From DAOUJW01 sp965218945 (GTDB taxonomy: Bacteria; Chloroflexota; Dehalococcoidia; Lucifugimonadales; UBA2985): a stretch of 64,000 nucleotides of DNA. The notes below the pieces were generated by a model, which worked only from the letters and a program-made list of their open reading frames with translations, was not told the DNA's origin and ran no database searches. The position numbers and the translations under genes were made by a program. The DNA lies in assembly GCA_965218945.1 (NCBI GenBank), contig OZ244718.1, positions 558,001 through 622,000 of the forward strand, given 5' to 3'. Positions 25,371 to 34,939 of this stretch are shown here, one piece after another. How positions within the stretch are numbered: the stretch's first letter is position 1; each line of letters begins with the position of its first letter.

Positions 25371-28300
25371 CTAATTATCAAAGGGAGACTCGTCCCGGAG
25401 CACCCGGTATATCTCCACAGTGGGGTTGGAGTACGCCAGATCCAGGCCTGCATCTACCATAAGCGAGAACTTGTCCAGGCCGCGTTGAGGATAGTAGTGG
25501 CGCTCGATCTCTCCTACGTATATGTACTCGACCTGGTACTTGTCCAGCAGCCTCAGGGTTTCATCGATGTCCGAAGTGGAGTAGATGCGCTGGACGTCTC
25601 TCAGTCGGTCTTGTATCGTCGGCCCGTATCCCCGCTGCTGGGACTGGTGGTTGTCCCAGCCAATTACAGTGGGAAGGCCGGTGTATATGGCAACCCTCGT
25701 GTGGAGGCTTCGATACAACTCCCCGTGTCCTTCCAGCACAACAGGGGATCCCTCGACTGCATCGCTCCTGAGCCACTGAATAGCGTCGTACTCTCCCTTA
25801 AGGTCTTCTCTGGCGGCGCCGCGGTCGAAGGAGTACTCGGCTACCTGCATGTATGCCATGCCGTTCAGTGTGAGGGGCAGAACCTCGAACCTGTCCCGCA
25901 GCCGGTCGCGGGTCCCGCCTACGGTGTACATGGAGCTTGCGATTACCAGGATCGCCAGCGCGCCCAGCCACGCTGCCCGGGGGATGCCTGATCTTCGGAA
26001 GAGCGCCCGCCCGAAATCCATTCGCCAGAGGAGGTATGCCGACGCTATGCCCATGAGCGCCCAGGCCTGCAGGTAGAACTTGAACACAGTGTTCATGCGG
26101 GCTATGTCCCCTTTAAGGGTCACTATGTCGACCATGATCCCTATGAGCAGGGCTATCCCCAGCATCGCCGCGGCAAATGCGCCGAAGGTCTCCCCCTCGG
26201 AGGATGCCCATCTCCATCCCATCATCACAGTTGGGACCAGCAGCAGGAACAGGAAGGCCGCGGTGATGTATCCGCTCAAGGCGAGGGTGATGAGAGTCAC
26301 CACAGGTATGCCCCCTGCCATCGTCAGCCTCAGCGCCTTGCCGGAATCGGCGGCCAGCTCTTCGGCGTACTCCTTGAGCCCTCCGCCTCCGGTCACCCCC
26401 GCGGCGCCCCTGAAGAACGGCGGAAGATAGCTGCGTGACTCGTAGATGAGGAAGGTCATCGCCAGGAATACGAAGAGGGCGTGTATACCCAGGTAGGCGT
26501 AGAGGGGAGTCTGCCACTTGCTGAAAAAGATGCCGTCAGCGAACGAGCGATAGCTATCTATGAAAGGTGCAAATAGCAGGGTGGTGAGCAGGTACAGGAC
26601 GGCCGCCTGCACCGCTACGCGGAGCAATAGCAAGAGGGACATTCGGCGTGCGCGGGCATACTCGCCAATGAGCACGGCCGCCGCTCCAACGGCCAGCTGT
26701 GTGGGGTAGTCCCAGGTGTTGATGGCCCGCAGAGAGCCGATCGCCAGGGCCAGAACCAGCAGGTGGGCAATTCTGGATGCGATGCCCTCTCCATCCCTGA
26801 TGCGGAGCGCCAGGGTGAGCGCCAAGCCTGCAGACAGAAGGGCAAAGGGTATGGCCATCATATGGGCGTGGAGGTCAGCGAAGAGGAAGGTGAAGAACGG
26901 GAATTCGGTGATCTCGTAGCCCGGCGGGTCCCCCGGCGGTATCAGCCGGCTGCTACGCCAGAAATCGAATGCGCCAAATGGCTGGCCGTCTACCAGGACT
27001 CTGTATAGTCCCTGTCCAAGCTGAATCGCCCCGTCCAGGTTTCCCATCACGGCGACGAAGAACGCTCCGGCAAGGCCCGCCAGAATGGCCCATACCCCGC
27101 TTCTGGCTGTGCCGAGGCTGCGCCGGGTGCCTTCCGCCAGGTTGTACACCAGCGAGAAGACCGCCGAGGTGGTGAGAGCGAAGAACAAAGGCACAGCGAG
27201 GTTGAATGCCACCTCCGTCGTGATTCCCGTCACCTTTACTATGCTGGCAACGATAAACTGGCCGAAGTAGTAGTAGTTGATGTACCCCCCGGCAAACCAG
27301 GGATCGTAGGGGGGCATGTAGCTGGAGCGCACCACGGCGTTGAGGTAGGCCATCTCCATCGGCTTTTCCCCGCCGTTGAAGGGGTGCCACAGGTCGGGGT
27401 TGGCAGCCCTCAGCAGCAGGAAGGCGGCAAATGATATCAGAAAGAGCGCCTCTCCTATCACGACCAGGCGCAGGTTCTCTCTGAAGAAGGCAAGCACGTC
27501 CACCCGCCGCGTGTAGACGACCACGGCGGAGCCGGCGGCCAGGAGTAAAGCCGCGAGCAGGATGGAGCTTCGGGAGAAGGGCATCCATTGAAGGCTGGCG
27601 AACATCCAGGCGATGTAGGCAACCAATAGAATGCTCAGGGGCTTGGCCAGGAGATAACCCCGGTCCGGCAAGGCCTTGAACACCAGCAGGCTCAGTGGCA
27701 GACCGAGCAGGGCGATTGCCTGTATCCAAAGGAGCCATACCACCACCGGAAAGCGGTTGGCCAGGCTGTTAGGGTTGAATATAGCGCTCCACGTCCCGCC
27801 TTCGCGCTGGGTCGCAAGCGTCGACTCCGGCAGCAGAAGGCTCTTTTCCTCTGAGGATGCTGCAGGAGGTTCCAGGAGACGCTGCAATAGCTCCGAGGCG
27901 GGCAGGCGCTCCACGTTCCTGAAGATGAGCACCTTTGGACGGTCGTATACGCTGAAGCTCTCATCGGCGTACCCAAGGCCTATGTTGAAGGGGGCCGGAC
28001 GGAACCCACCCAGCTCCCTGGGAGTCGGCAAACCGGGACGCGCGAAGGTATCGTCCACAAAGGCGATGCCCATGAGGCTTGGGTAGGCGGCCTCCCAGTG
28101 CTCCATTCGGTATCCGAGCTCCCCTGCAAAGAGGCTACGGTAGTACTCGCCGCTCTGGGGGTACTTCTCAGGCACGCGCGGGATGCTTCCATAAAGACGG
28201 TTGCTGAAGAAGACCAGGTAGTCTGCGCCTGCGAGCTGCCCGGCCACCTTGGTCATCTTGTCCGTGCCGCCGGGATATAAGATGCCGTCGTGGTCGTACA

Positions 28301-29807
28301 TAGTCATGCAGGACCTGGCGTCTTCCGGGACGCCGCGGCATCCGATTATGTAGCTGCGCGTATCTGGTATCGACTCCTCCCAGTGCTCCATTAGTATCAC
28401 GGAGCCAGGGGGGACATTTTCGTTGATCCACGCGGAGGCCCTGTTTGCGGTGTGCGGCTCGGCATAGATTGCGGTGTAGGAGAGCGCGTAGAACGCCGTC
28501 GCTGCCACCACGAACCCGATGCCCCAACGCGCCAGGGGCAGATGTCGCCTGCTGAGTACGGCAACCTGGTCGTGCGCCCAGAAGAGCATACGAGACCCGA
28601 AAATGAGCAGGAAGGGAGTCAGCGGCAGCATGTAGCGAAGGAATTTCACCTGGACGTAGCCGGTCAGGAGGAAGTAGGGGAGTATCCAGGCCAGGATAAG
28701 CAGGTCGCCCTTACTACGGCGGGCTGCGGCCATGCCGATAGTGAACACAACTGAAGCCCAGGCCACTATTCCCAGGGGGAGGCCAAGGCCGAAGAGGGAC
28801 AGCTGCCGTATGTGGTACCAATAGGCCGCAGTGTCGATGTACTGCTGGGTGTAGGGACGCCCCGATATGCCGCGCGCCATTGCGAACTCGCCTCCAAGGT
28901 CGCAGGCATAGTAGTTCTGGTCGAGAAACTCCAGGAAAGAGTAGGGGACCTCGCAGGGAGTAGGCTTGGACCAGTCGAGGAAGGCGTAGGGAGTGGCGAC
29001 AAAGAAAACCACCAGGCAGGCCGCGCCCCCGATGAACAGGTTGCGTATGACCGGAGCCAGGGCAGACCGAGACGGAATCGCCAGTGCGAATCTCTCCCCG
29101 GGCGCGGAGAAGGCGTAGAGAGCGTGGGCCAGCACCCAGGCCAGGAGCAGCGGCGCGACGCTTATCTTGGAGGCCAGCGCCAGTCCGATGAATACCCCCG
29201 ACAGGGCGGAGTCTGTCAGACGGCCCTCCTGCATCAGGCGCACCATGAAGTACACCGATGCGGTGATGAAGAAGGTCAGGTAGGTGTCTACGGTGTAGAA
29301 GTGGCTCAGCTGTATGTGCACCACCGCCAGAGCCGCTAACAGTGACGCCAGAATGCCAACTCGTCGTCCGTAGAGGCGGGATGCGGTGAGGAACACCATC
29401 AACACTGTGCCCACGTCGGCCAGAGAGGAGAGCATCCTGCCCAGGAAGCGCAGGCCGTGGAAGTCCAGGTCTACTACCGGAGAGACGAGCGTCTGCGCTA
29501 TCTTGACCGCGTACAGAGGAAGGCTGCCGTAGGGAAACCACCGGGGGTTCAGGGGGCTCTCCTCCACGTCCAGCAGCACGCCAATATCCGACAGGGGCGG
29601 CCAGCTCATGTCGTTGACGCGAAACAGGATGGCCCGCTCGTCTGGGTGGAAGAGGCCGCCCTGGTCCCAGTTGATGCCGAAGAGGCGCAGGGCCAGGGCC
29701 AGCAACAGGATGAGGACGGGAGCGAAGATAAGCGCCAGACGGCGAGCGTTCAGAATCAGGTTGCGGAGGTTGGGTGAAGGCGGTCCATTTGGGTTAGGGT
29801 TGTCCAC
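25371..29807 (-). CDS. Giant GT39-like glycosyltransferase fused to DUF2298 (YYY) domain
   Basis: This polytopic membrane protein of 1,478 residues has two halves. The N-terminal half (about 1-680) resembles ArnT/PMT-type GT39 glycosyltransferases. It has an acidic residue soon after the first helix (HPDERAILFRVND) and GILASLLAALAVVHIQLSHFYTVD. The C-terminal half (about 770-1470) matches DUF2298, the Chlor_Arch_YYY domain, with WHPFNGGEKPMEMAYLNAV, YDPWFAGGYINYYYFGQF and INTWDYPTQLAVGAAA. About two dozen hydrophobic segments are visible. Such proteins are presumed to transfer sugars from polyprenyl-phosphate donors outside the membrane. No frameshift is apparent over 4.4 kb. Confidence 0.85.
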   Translation of the reverse strand: MDNPNPNGPPSPNLRNLILNARRLALIFAPVLILLLALALRLFGINWDQGGLFHPDERAILFRVNDMSWPPLSDIGVLLDVEESPLNPRWFPYGSLPLYAVKIAQTLVSPVVDLDFHGLRFLGRMLSSLADVGTVLMVFLTASRLYGRRVGILASLLAALAVVHIQLSHFYTVDTYLTFFITASVYFMVRLMQEGRLTDSALSGVFIGLALASKISVAPLLLAWVLAHALYAFSAPGERFALAIPSRSALAPVIRNLFIGGAACLVVFFVATPYAFLDWSKPTPCEVPYSFLEFLDQNYYACDLGGEFAMARGISGRPYTQQYIDTAAYWYHIRQLSLFGLGLPLGIVAWASVVFTIGMAAARRSKGDLLILAWILPYFLLTGYVQVKFLRYMLPLTPFLLIFGSRMLFWAHDQVAVLSRRHLPLARWGIGFVVAATAFYALSYTAIYAEPHTANRASAWINENVPPGSVILMEHWEESIPDTRSYIIGCRGVPEDARSCMTMYDHDGILYPGGTDKMTKVAGQLAGADYLVFFSNRLYGSIPRVPEKYPQSGEYYRSLFAGELGYRMEHWEAAYPSLMGIAFVDDTFARPGLPTPRELGGFRPAPFNIGLGYADESFSVYDRPKVLIFRNVERLPASELLQRLLEPPAASSEEKSLLLPESTLATQREGGTWSAIFNPNSLANRFPVVVWLLWIQAIALLGLPLSLLVFKALPDRGYLLAKPLSILLVAYIAWMFASLQWMPFSRSSILLAALLLAAGSAVVVYTRRVDVLAFFRENLRLVVIGEALFLISFAAFLLLRAANPDLWHPFNGGEKPMEMAYLNAVVRSSYMPPYDPWFAGGYINYYYFGQFIVASIVKVTGITTEVAFNLAVPLFFALTTSAVFSLVYNLAEGTRRSLGTARSGVWAILAGLAGAFFVAVMGNLDGAIQLGQGLYRVLVDGQPFGAFDFWRSSRLIPPGDPPGYEITEFPFFTFLFADLHAHMMAIPFALLSAGLALTLALRIRDGEGIASRIAHLLVLALAIGSLRAINTWDYPTQLAVGAAAVLIGEYARARRMSLLLLLRVAVQAAVLYLLTTLLFAPFIDSYRSFADGIFFSKWQTPLYAYLGIHALFVFLAMTFLIYESRSYLPPFFRGAAGVTGGGGLKEYAEELAADSGKALRLTMAGGIPVVTLITLALSGYITAAFLFLLLVPTVMMGWRWASSEGETFGAFAAAMLGIALLIGIMVDIVTLKGDIARMNTVFKFYLQAWALMGIASAYLLWRMDFGRALFRRSGIPRAAWLGALAILVIASSMYTVGGTRDRLRDRFEVLPLTLNGMAYMQVAEYSFDRGAAREDLKGEYDAIQWLRSDAVEGSPVVLEGHGELYRSLHTRVAIYTGLPTVIGWDNHQSQQRGYGPTIQDRLRDVQRIYSTSDIDETLRLLDKYQVEYIYVGEIERHYYPQRGLDKFSLMVDAGLDLAYSNPTVEIYRVLRDESPFDN

Positions 29808-29885
29808 AGTAGGGCTATTCTACCAAGGCAGCTACGGCGGGGCAATTTAGCGCACCTTATATGTGCTATAATTGAGGCGGAGGAT

Positions 29886-29975
29886 ATGGTTATGAGCGAC
29901 GAAAGCAATGGGAAACCACCGCCTCTACCGCCAGACGTTTTCAAAAAGGGTGGGAAGCCTAAGGGTACTAAGTAG
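29886..29975 (+). CDS. Possible 29-residue basic peptide
   Basis: A short frame begins MVMSDESNGKPPPLPPDVFK and ends in a Lys/Gly-rich tail (KKGGKPKGTK). A GGCGGAGG site lies directly before its ATG, and TATAAT lies about 15 bases further upstream at 29871-29876. The Pro-rich middle and basic tail look protein-like, but nothing similar comes to mind. No other gene occupies 29808-30169. Confidence 0.35.
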   Translation: MVMSDESNGKPPPLPPDVFKKGGKPKGTK

Positions 29976-30169
29976 ACCACGCCCTTACTATCTGAATCAT
30001 CTTCGTATCGAGCGTGTCTATTGCTAAATCTGCTTCTCAGGCGCGTCTCGAATGTGGTCAAGTATGAATTCCAGGGAGTCTCGGTTCCAATCCGTGCTCA
30101 TCTTGCTTTCTCTCCCAAAGGGTTCTTTGGCTGACTCTGGAATCCCAGTTCCCAGATAAACCAATCAAC

Positions 30170-30203
30170 AAAGTGGCTCCCACCAAACGGTGGGAGCCAC
30201 TTT
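30170..30203 (-). terminator. Strong terminator after gap
   Basis: AAAGTGGCTCCCACC and GGTGGGAGCCACTTT form a perfect 15-bp stem with a four-base loop. It lies 22 bases past the gap stop codon. T-rich bases occur on both sides, so it could work in both directions, but only gap points into it. Confidence 0.88.
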
Positions 30204-30225
30204 AATTACCTATCACCCTGTCTGG

Positions 30226-31239
30226 CTACAGTCCCTGGTCCACCAGGTAGGCGCAGAGGTCGGCGGTGCGGCAGGAGTAGCCCCACTCGTTGTCGTACCA
30301 GCCCAGGATCTTCACCATGTTGCCCTCCATCACCATTGTGGAGAGAGCGTCGAAGATGCAGCTGTGGGGGTTGTACACAATGTCGGTGCTCACCAGTGGT
30401 TCCTCGTTGTACTCCAGGACTCCCTTGAGGTTCGTGTTCGCTGCCTCCTTGAAGGCCGCGTTGACCTCCTCGACGCTGACCGACTTGTCCACCTCCGCCA
30501 CAAAGTCCGTGATGGAGCCTGTGGACACCGGAACTCGAAGGGCCATGCCGTGAATCTTGCCCTGAAGCTCTGGCACAATGACGCCGACGGCCCTGGCCGC
30601 GCCGGTGGTTGTCGGGATGATGTTCTGGGCGGCCGCCCGGGCGCGTCGCAGGTCGTCATGGGCCTGGTCCAGAATGCGCTGGTCGTTGGTGTAGGCGTGC
30701 ACGGTCGTCATAAGGCCGTGATTCACGGTGAAGTTGTCGTGGAGGACCTTGACCATAGTAGCGATGCAGTTGGTGGTGCAGGAGGCATTGGAGAGAATGT
30801 TGTGGCTAGCGGGGTCGTACTTCTCCTGGTTGACACCCAGGACCACCATCACGTCCTCGCCCCTGGCCGGAGCGGAAATGATGACCTTCTTGGCGCCGGC
30901 GGTTATGTGTCCGGCAGCTTTGTCAGCGTCGGTGAAGATGCCTGTGGACTCCACCACAATGTCCACGCCAAGGTCTCCCCAAGGAAGGCTGGCGGGGTCG
31001 CGCTCGGCCAGCACCTGCACCTCTTTGCCGTCGATGATGAGGGCATTCTCCTCAGCAGCCACCGTACCGGGGTAGACGCCGTAGTTGGTGTCGTACTTGA
31101 ACAGGTGGGCGTTGGTCTTGGCGTCGGTGAGGTCGTTGACGGCAACAACCTCCAGCTTGTCCGGGTGCCGCTCCATCGAGGCCCGCAGCACCTGCCGTCC
31201 TATTCGTCCGAACCCGTTGATGCCTATACGCGTGGTCAT
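30226..31239 (-). CDS. gap: Glyceraldehyde-3-phosphate dehydrogenase
   Basis: This is the NAD(P)-dependent glycolytic enzyme. The 337-residue protein begins TRIGINGFGRIGRQVLRA, the Rossmann motif. It carries the catalytic Cys in SNASCTTNCIATMVKVL near residue 155 and the catalytic His region further on, with NIIPTTTGAARAVG and ALRVPVSTGSITDF. It ends WYDNEWGYSCRTADL. An AGAAGGAGG site precedes the ATG. It is the last gene of a three-gene set (TIGR00725 protein, eno, gap), 48 bases after eno, and ends at a strong hairpin terminator. Confidence 0.96.
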   Translation of the reverse strand: MTTRIGINGFGRIGRQVLRASMERHPDKLEVVAVNDLTDAKTNAHLFKYDTNYGVYPGTVAAEENALIIDGKEVQVLAERDPASLPWGDLGVDIVVESTGIFTDADKAAGHITAGAKKVIISAPARGEDVMVVLGVNQEKYDPASHNILSNASCTTNCIATMVKVLHDNFTVNHGLMTTVHAYTNDQRILDQAHDDLRRARAAAQNIIPTTTGAARAVGVIVPELQGKIHGMALRVPVSTGSITDFVAEVDKSVSVEEVNAAFKEAANTNLKGVLEYNEEPLVSTDIVYNPHSCIFDALSTMVMEGNMVKILGWYDNEWGYSCRTADLCAYLVDQGL

Positions 31240-31287
31240 GGGCGCCTCCTTCTAACGATTTCTATGATCTCAGAATGAATGCACTTC

Positions 31288-32565
31288 TTAAACCGGCAGG
31301 GCGTCCCGCCCGGGATAGCGGGCGCTAGCTCCCAGTTCCTCCTCGATGCGCAACAGGCGGTTGTACTTGCACACCCGCTCGCTGCGGGCCGGCGCGCCGG
31401 CCTTGATCTGGCCTGCGCCCGTAGCTACGGCCAAGTCTGCTATCGTGGTATCTTCGGTCTCCCCGGAGCGGTGGCTGATGACGGCGCTCCATCCGGCCGC
31501 TCCGGCCATTTCAATGGCGTCCAGGGTCTCGCTCAGAGTGCCTATCTGGTTCAGCTTTACCAGAATCGAGTTGCTGGCCCGCTCCTGGACACCCCTCAGC
31601 ATTCGATTGGTGTTGGTTGTGTACAGGTCGTCTCCCACAAGCTGCACCCGGTCGCCCATCCTCTCCATCAGGAGTCCCCAGCCGTCCCAGTCGTCCTCCG
31701 CCATACCGTCTTCGATGCTGATGATCGGGTAGGCGTCCACCAACTGGGCGTAGAAATCGACCATCTGCTGGCTGGACAGCGAGACGCCCTCGCGAGGCAG
31801 GACGTACATTCCGTCCTGGAGCAGCTCTGTTGCGGCCACGTCCAGACCGATGAAGCAGTCCACACCGGGCCTGTACCCCGCTTTCTCGATGGCTGCCAGG
31901 ACCGACTCTACTGCATCCTTGTTGGAGGGCAGCGACGGGGCGAAACCGCCCTCGTCTCCCACGTTGGTGCTGTACCCTCGTCCCATCAGCACTTCCTTCA
32001 GGGACTGGTAGATCTCCGCTCCGGCTCTGAAGGCGTCCCGGAATGAGCCGACGCCCGTCGGCAAAACCATGAACTCCTGGAAGTCGGCTGAGTCCTGGGC
32101 GTGCTTGCCACCGTTCAGGATGTTGAACATGGGCACGGGCAGAAGGGTAGGGGAGTCGGCGCAGAGGTGTCGGTAGAGGGGAATACCTCCGGAGGCAGCG
32201 GACGCGTGGGCTGCGGCCAGAGACACACCCAGAATAGCGTTTGCGCCCAGTTTTCGCTTGTTGGGGGTGCCGTCCAGGCTCGCGAGCGTCTCGTCGAGGG
32301 CCCGCTGGTCGAGTGCGGACATACCTGCGATGGCCGGAGCAATCCCGTCGTTAACATTTGCTACTGCATTGAGGACGCCCTTGCCGCCGTAACGGGCCTT
32401 GTCGCCGTCCCTCAGCTCCACGGCCTCATGCGCGCCTGTGCTGGCCCCGGAGGGCACTGCCGCCCGACCTCGGGAGCCGTCCTCAAGGGTAACGTCCACT
32501 TCAACGGTGGGGTTGCCCCTGGAGTCAAGGATCTCCCTAGCCGTGACGTTCTTTATGCCGCTCAC
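31288..32565 (-). CDS. eno: Enolase
   Basis: Enolase interconverts 2-phosphoglycerate and phosphoenolpyruvate. The 425-residue protein has NVTAREILDSRGNPTVEVDV at the N-terminus, the substrate loop PSGASTGAHEAVELRDGD, metal ligands in IGLDVAATELL and ISIEDGMAEDDWDGW, the catalytic Lys region VGDDLYTTN and SHRSGETEDTTIADLAVATGAGQIKAGAPARSER. The usual GAPCRSER motif has Ala instead of Cys, which is not catalytic. The start is GTG at 32565, overlapping the upstream stop by four bases, so translation is probably coupled. Confidence 0.96.
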   Translation of the reverse strand: MSGIKNVTAREILDSRGNPTVEVDVTLEDGSRGRAAVPSGASTGAHEAVELRDGDKARYGGKGVLNAVANVNDGIAPAIAGMSALDQRALDETLASLDGTPNKRKLGANAILGVSLAAAHASAASGGIPLYRHLCADSPTLLPVPMFNILNGGKHAQDSADFQEFMVLPTGVGSFRDAFRAGAEIYQSLKEVLMGRGYSTNVGDEGGFAPSLPSNKDAVESVLAAIEKAGYRPGVDCFIGLDVAATELLQDGMYVLPREGVSLSSQQMVDFYAQLVDAYPIISIEDGMAEDDWDGWGLLMERMGDRVQLVGDDLYTTNTNRMLRGVQERASNSILVKLNQIGTLSETLDAIEMAGAAGWSAVISHRSGETEDTTIADLAVATGAGQIKAGAPARSERVCKYNRLLRIEEELGASARYPGRDALPV

Positions 32566-33071
32566 AGCTTGCTCCCGCTTGCGGCCAGCGCCGCATCTCG
32601 GCTCCTGGCGGCCTCAATGGCCTTCTCCACGGCATCGACAGGGCTGTGGGCCAGGATAATGCTGTCGTCCTCTTTCCCGTTCCTTGCGATAGACCAGGTG
32701 TTCAATCCAATGACGGGGATGCCGTCTCCCAGGGCGTGGGCTATCTCCGAGAGAGTGCCGTAGGCCCCGGCTATGGCGATAGCTGCTCGCCCAGACCTCA
32801 CCACAACGATGTTCCGGGCGTAGCCTATTCCGGTGCAGATGGGGATGTCCACGTAGGAGTTGGCGTCGGACGGGTCGCTGCCGGGCAGGATGCCCACAGT
32901 GAGGCCACCGGCTTCCTTGGCCCCCCGGCACGCGGCTTCCATAATGCCGGCCAGACCGCCCGTTATCAGGACCACCCCACGTCTGGCCAACTCACGTCCG
33001 ACCTCCTCCGCCAATGGTATGGCTTCGATGGGTGGTTCGCCGGCGCCGATAACGGAAATTTGCAGGCTCAA
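32562..33071 (-). CDS. TIGR00725-type LOG-like nucleotide-binding protein
   Basis: This 169-residue protein has a Rossmann-like fold related to the LOG/lysine-decarboxylase-like family. It reads SLQISVIGAGEPPIEAIPLAEEVG, then VLITGGLAGIMEAACRGAKEAGGLTVGILPG and AAIAIAGAYGTLSEIAHALGDGIPVIGL. The PGGxGTxxE motif of LOG phosphoribohydrolases is changed to AGAYGTLSE, as in TIGR00725 proteins, whose substrate is not known. The start is TTG, supported by a GGAG site six bases upstream. It overlaps eno by four bases. Confidence 0.85.
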   Translation of the reverse strand: MSLQISVIGAGEPPIEAIPLAEEVGRELARRGVVLITGGLAGIMEAACRGAKEAGGLTVGILPGSDPSDANSYVDIPICTGIGYARNIVVVRSGRAAIAIAGAYGTLSEIAHALGDGIPVIGLNTWSIARNGKEDDSIILAHSPVDAVEKAIEAARSRDAALAASGSKL

Positions 33072-33198
33072 GGTAATCTCCAGTATGTGGATTATACCAT
33101 CCAGCCAGTCTAAGGCAAAGAAACCTGCGAGATTGGATTGCCTTCCAGACTTATCCGACCAGGATGGTGGTTAGATGTTGGCGCTCGGAATGGTGGGG

Positions 33199-33214
33199 GT
33201 AGGGGCGGTTCGCG
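33199..33214. repeat. Left half of a 28-bp palindrome interrupted by the IS
   Basis: GTAGGGGCGGTTCGCG lies directly outside the left IS end. Joined to 34940-34951 it rebuilds a perfect 28-bp palindrome whose central CGCG is duplicated (33211-33214 and 34936-34939). The 16-bp core recurs uninterrupted at 5393-5408. Confidence 0.8.
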
Positions 33215-34935
33215 GAGCCTGTCTCATAAAGGGTGTGTATTTTCGGATGTGGGTGAAACGGGTTAGAATTGTGGCCAAGAATTGATTGATGGAGAGTTCA
33301 ATGCCGCGTCGCCCACTGAACCGAGAGCAGCCGTGGTTGTTTCCTCCTACACTGGAGGAAGTTGTGCCCGAAGACCATCCGGTGCGGTTTGTGGCGGAGT
33401 TTGTGGACGCTTTGGAGCGTTCGGGATGGTCTGAGTTGGGAGTTGAGATAGATGGTGAGGCATTGGGAGCGCCATCGTACCATCCTCGCGGGCTGCTGAG
33501 CGTGTGGTTGTATGGGTTCATGACCGGCGTGCGCTCGTGCCGCAAGCTGGAGGCGGCCTGCCGAGACCAGATACCGTACCTTTGGCTGACAGCTTGGCAG
33601 CACCCGGACCACAATACCCTGTGGCGGTTCTACAGAGACCATCGTGGAGCGATGAGAAGGCTCTTTAAGCGAACGGTGCGCACGATGGTGGCCATGGGCT
33701 TGGTGGAGTTGGCGGTGCAGGCTGTGGATGGGACGAAGATAGCTGCCAATGCAGCGAAGGATAGGAGCTTTGATGCTGAAGGGTTGCAACGGTTGCTGAA
33801 GCGGGTGGACGCGGCGATCAGTGATATTGAGGCGCAGAACGAGGCTGGGGAAGACGCTGTCTCTGTGCGTCTGCCGGAGGAGCTTGCCAAGAACAAGGCG
33901 CTGAGAGAACAGGTGCAGCAGGCAATGGAACAACTTGCAGGTGAAGAGGGACAGCAACGTATCAATCTTACCGATGGTGATGCGAGTCTGATGAAGGCTG
34001 GTGGAGGCATCGTGGCTGCTTACAATGCCCAAGCGATGGTCTCGCCACTGGAGCCGGGCGCCGGCGAAGGCACGGGGCTAGTCATCACCGCAGCGGAGGT
34101 GGTGTGTGAGGCCAACGACAGTGGTCAGTTGACTCCAATGCTGGAGCAAGCCGAGGAGATGATTGGAGACAGGGCGGAGGCAACGCTGGCCGATGCGGGC
34201 TATCACTCCGGCGCCAACCTGGAGTCGTGCGCCCAACGGGAACAACAGGTGATCATGCCGGAGTCGCAGCACAAGGCCCTTGAACACCCCTACCACAAGG
34301 ACCGTTTTTGCTACGATGAGCAGATGGATAGCTACACCTGTCCCATGGGCCAGATACTGCGCTTCACCCGACTCAAGCGTACCAGGGGAACGCTCATGCG
34401 TCTGTACCGAGCCTCCGGAGCCGTCTGCCAGGTGTGTCCGGCCTTCGGGGTCTGCACCAAGGATGGGCGTCATGGGCGTGGGCTGGAGGTAGGTCCTCAC
34501 GAAGCTGTCCTGCGTCGTCATCGGGTATGGATGTCTACTGAGGAGGCCAAAGAGGCGTACAAGCAGCGTAAGCAACTGCCAGAACCGGCTTTTGGGATCC
34601 TCAAAGAGCAACAGGGCGCTCGGCGGTTCTTGCTCCGTGGCATTGTCAATGTGTCGGCCGAATGGGTCTTGTTGGCCACGAGCTTCAACCTGCGCACCCT
34701 GTGGCGCGTATGGCGCGACCGGGGCAGACCCAGGTGGAACCAGAGATGGGCGCAGGCGGCGATAGCAGGGCCATGAGGGGGTGACCGACGACGGCCTAAC
34801 CAACCATGTCTCCTAATCCGCGCCGCCTGCAAGATCGAATGACGGTCAAGACATCGCTCCGACTGTGACAACAGACTCGGACTTGGCACGACCGACTCAC
34901 CAATAGTCACCAATTCATCATTCTGGGACAGGCTC
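33215..34935 (+). mobile_element. IS1182-type insertion sequence
   Basis: This 1,721-bp element holds a single intact transposase gene. The ends are imperfect inverted repeats: the left begins GAGCCTGTCTCATAA and the right, read inwards, GAGCCTGTCCCAGAA (13 of 15 identical). Both sides carry CGCG, a likely 4-bp target duplication. The element interrupts a palindromic repeat between the eno-gap operon and arsM. The complete gene and near-identical ends suggest recent activity. Family assignment rests on the transposase. Confidence 0.85.
33289..34776 (+). CDS. IS1182-family DDE transposase
   Basis: This transposase of about 495 residues is intact from ATG to stop. The N-terminus QPWLFPPTLEEVVPEDHPVRFVAEFVD is the DUF772 region, followed by YHPRGLLSVWLYGFMTGVRSCRKLEAACR. 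The DDE residues are probably Asp148 in QAVDGTKIAANA, Asp303 in ATLADAGYHSG and Glu433 in LPEPAFGILKEQQG. A Cys-rich zinc-binding insertion (YTCPMG, then VCQVCPAFGVC) lies between the last two. A preceding TTG would add one residue. No frameshift, so the element may be autonomous. Confidence 0.92.
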   Translation: MESSMPRRPLNREQPWLFPPTLEEVVPEDHPVRFVAEFVDALERSGWSELGVEIDGEALGAPSYHPRGLLSVWLYGFMTGVRSCRKLEAACRDQIPYLWLTAWQHPDHNTLWRFYRDHRGAMRRLFKRTVRTMVAMGLVELAVQAVDGTKIAANAAKDRSFDAEGLQRLLKRVDAAISDIEAQNEAGEDAVSVRLPEELAKNKALREQVQQAMEQLAGEEGQQRINLTDGDASLMKAGGGIVAAYNAQAMVSPLEPGAGEGTGLVITAAEVVCEANDSGQLTPMLEQAEEMIGDRAEATLADAGYHSGANLESCAQREQQVIMPESQHKALEHPYHKDRFCYDEQMDSYTCPMGQILRFTRLKRTRGTLMRLYRASGAVCQVCPAFGVCTKDGRHGRGLEVGPHEAVLRRHRVWMSTEEAKEAYKQRKQLPEPAFGILKEQQGARRFLLRGIVNVSAEWVLLATSFNLRTLWRVWRDRGRPRWNQRWAQAAIAGP

Positions 34936-34939
34936 CGCG

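Noticed and set aside
30190..31278. 362-codon plus-strand frame opposite gap
   Set aside because: It mirrors the GAPDH coding strand, is rich in Val/His/Gly from codon bias, and has no recognisable domain.
33298..34803. Long frames antisense to the transposase
   Set aside because: They come from the codon structure of the intact IS1182-type transposase; no ribosome site or family match.
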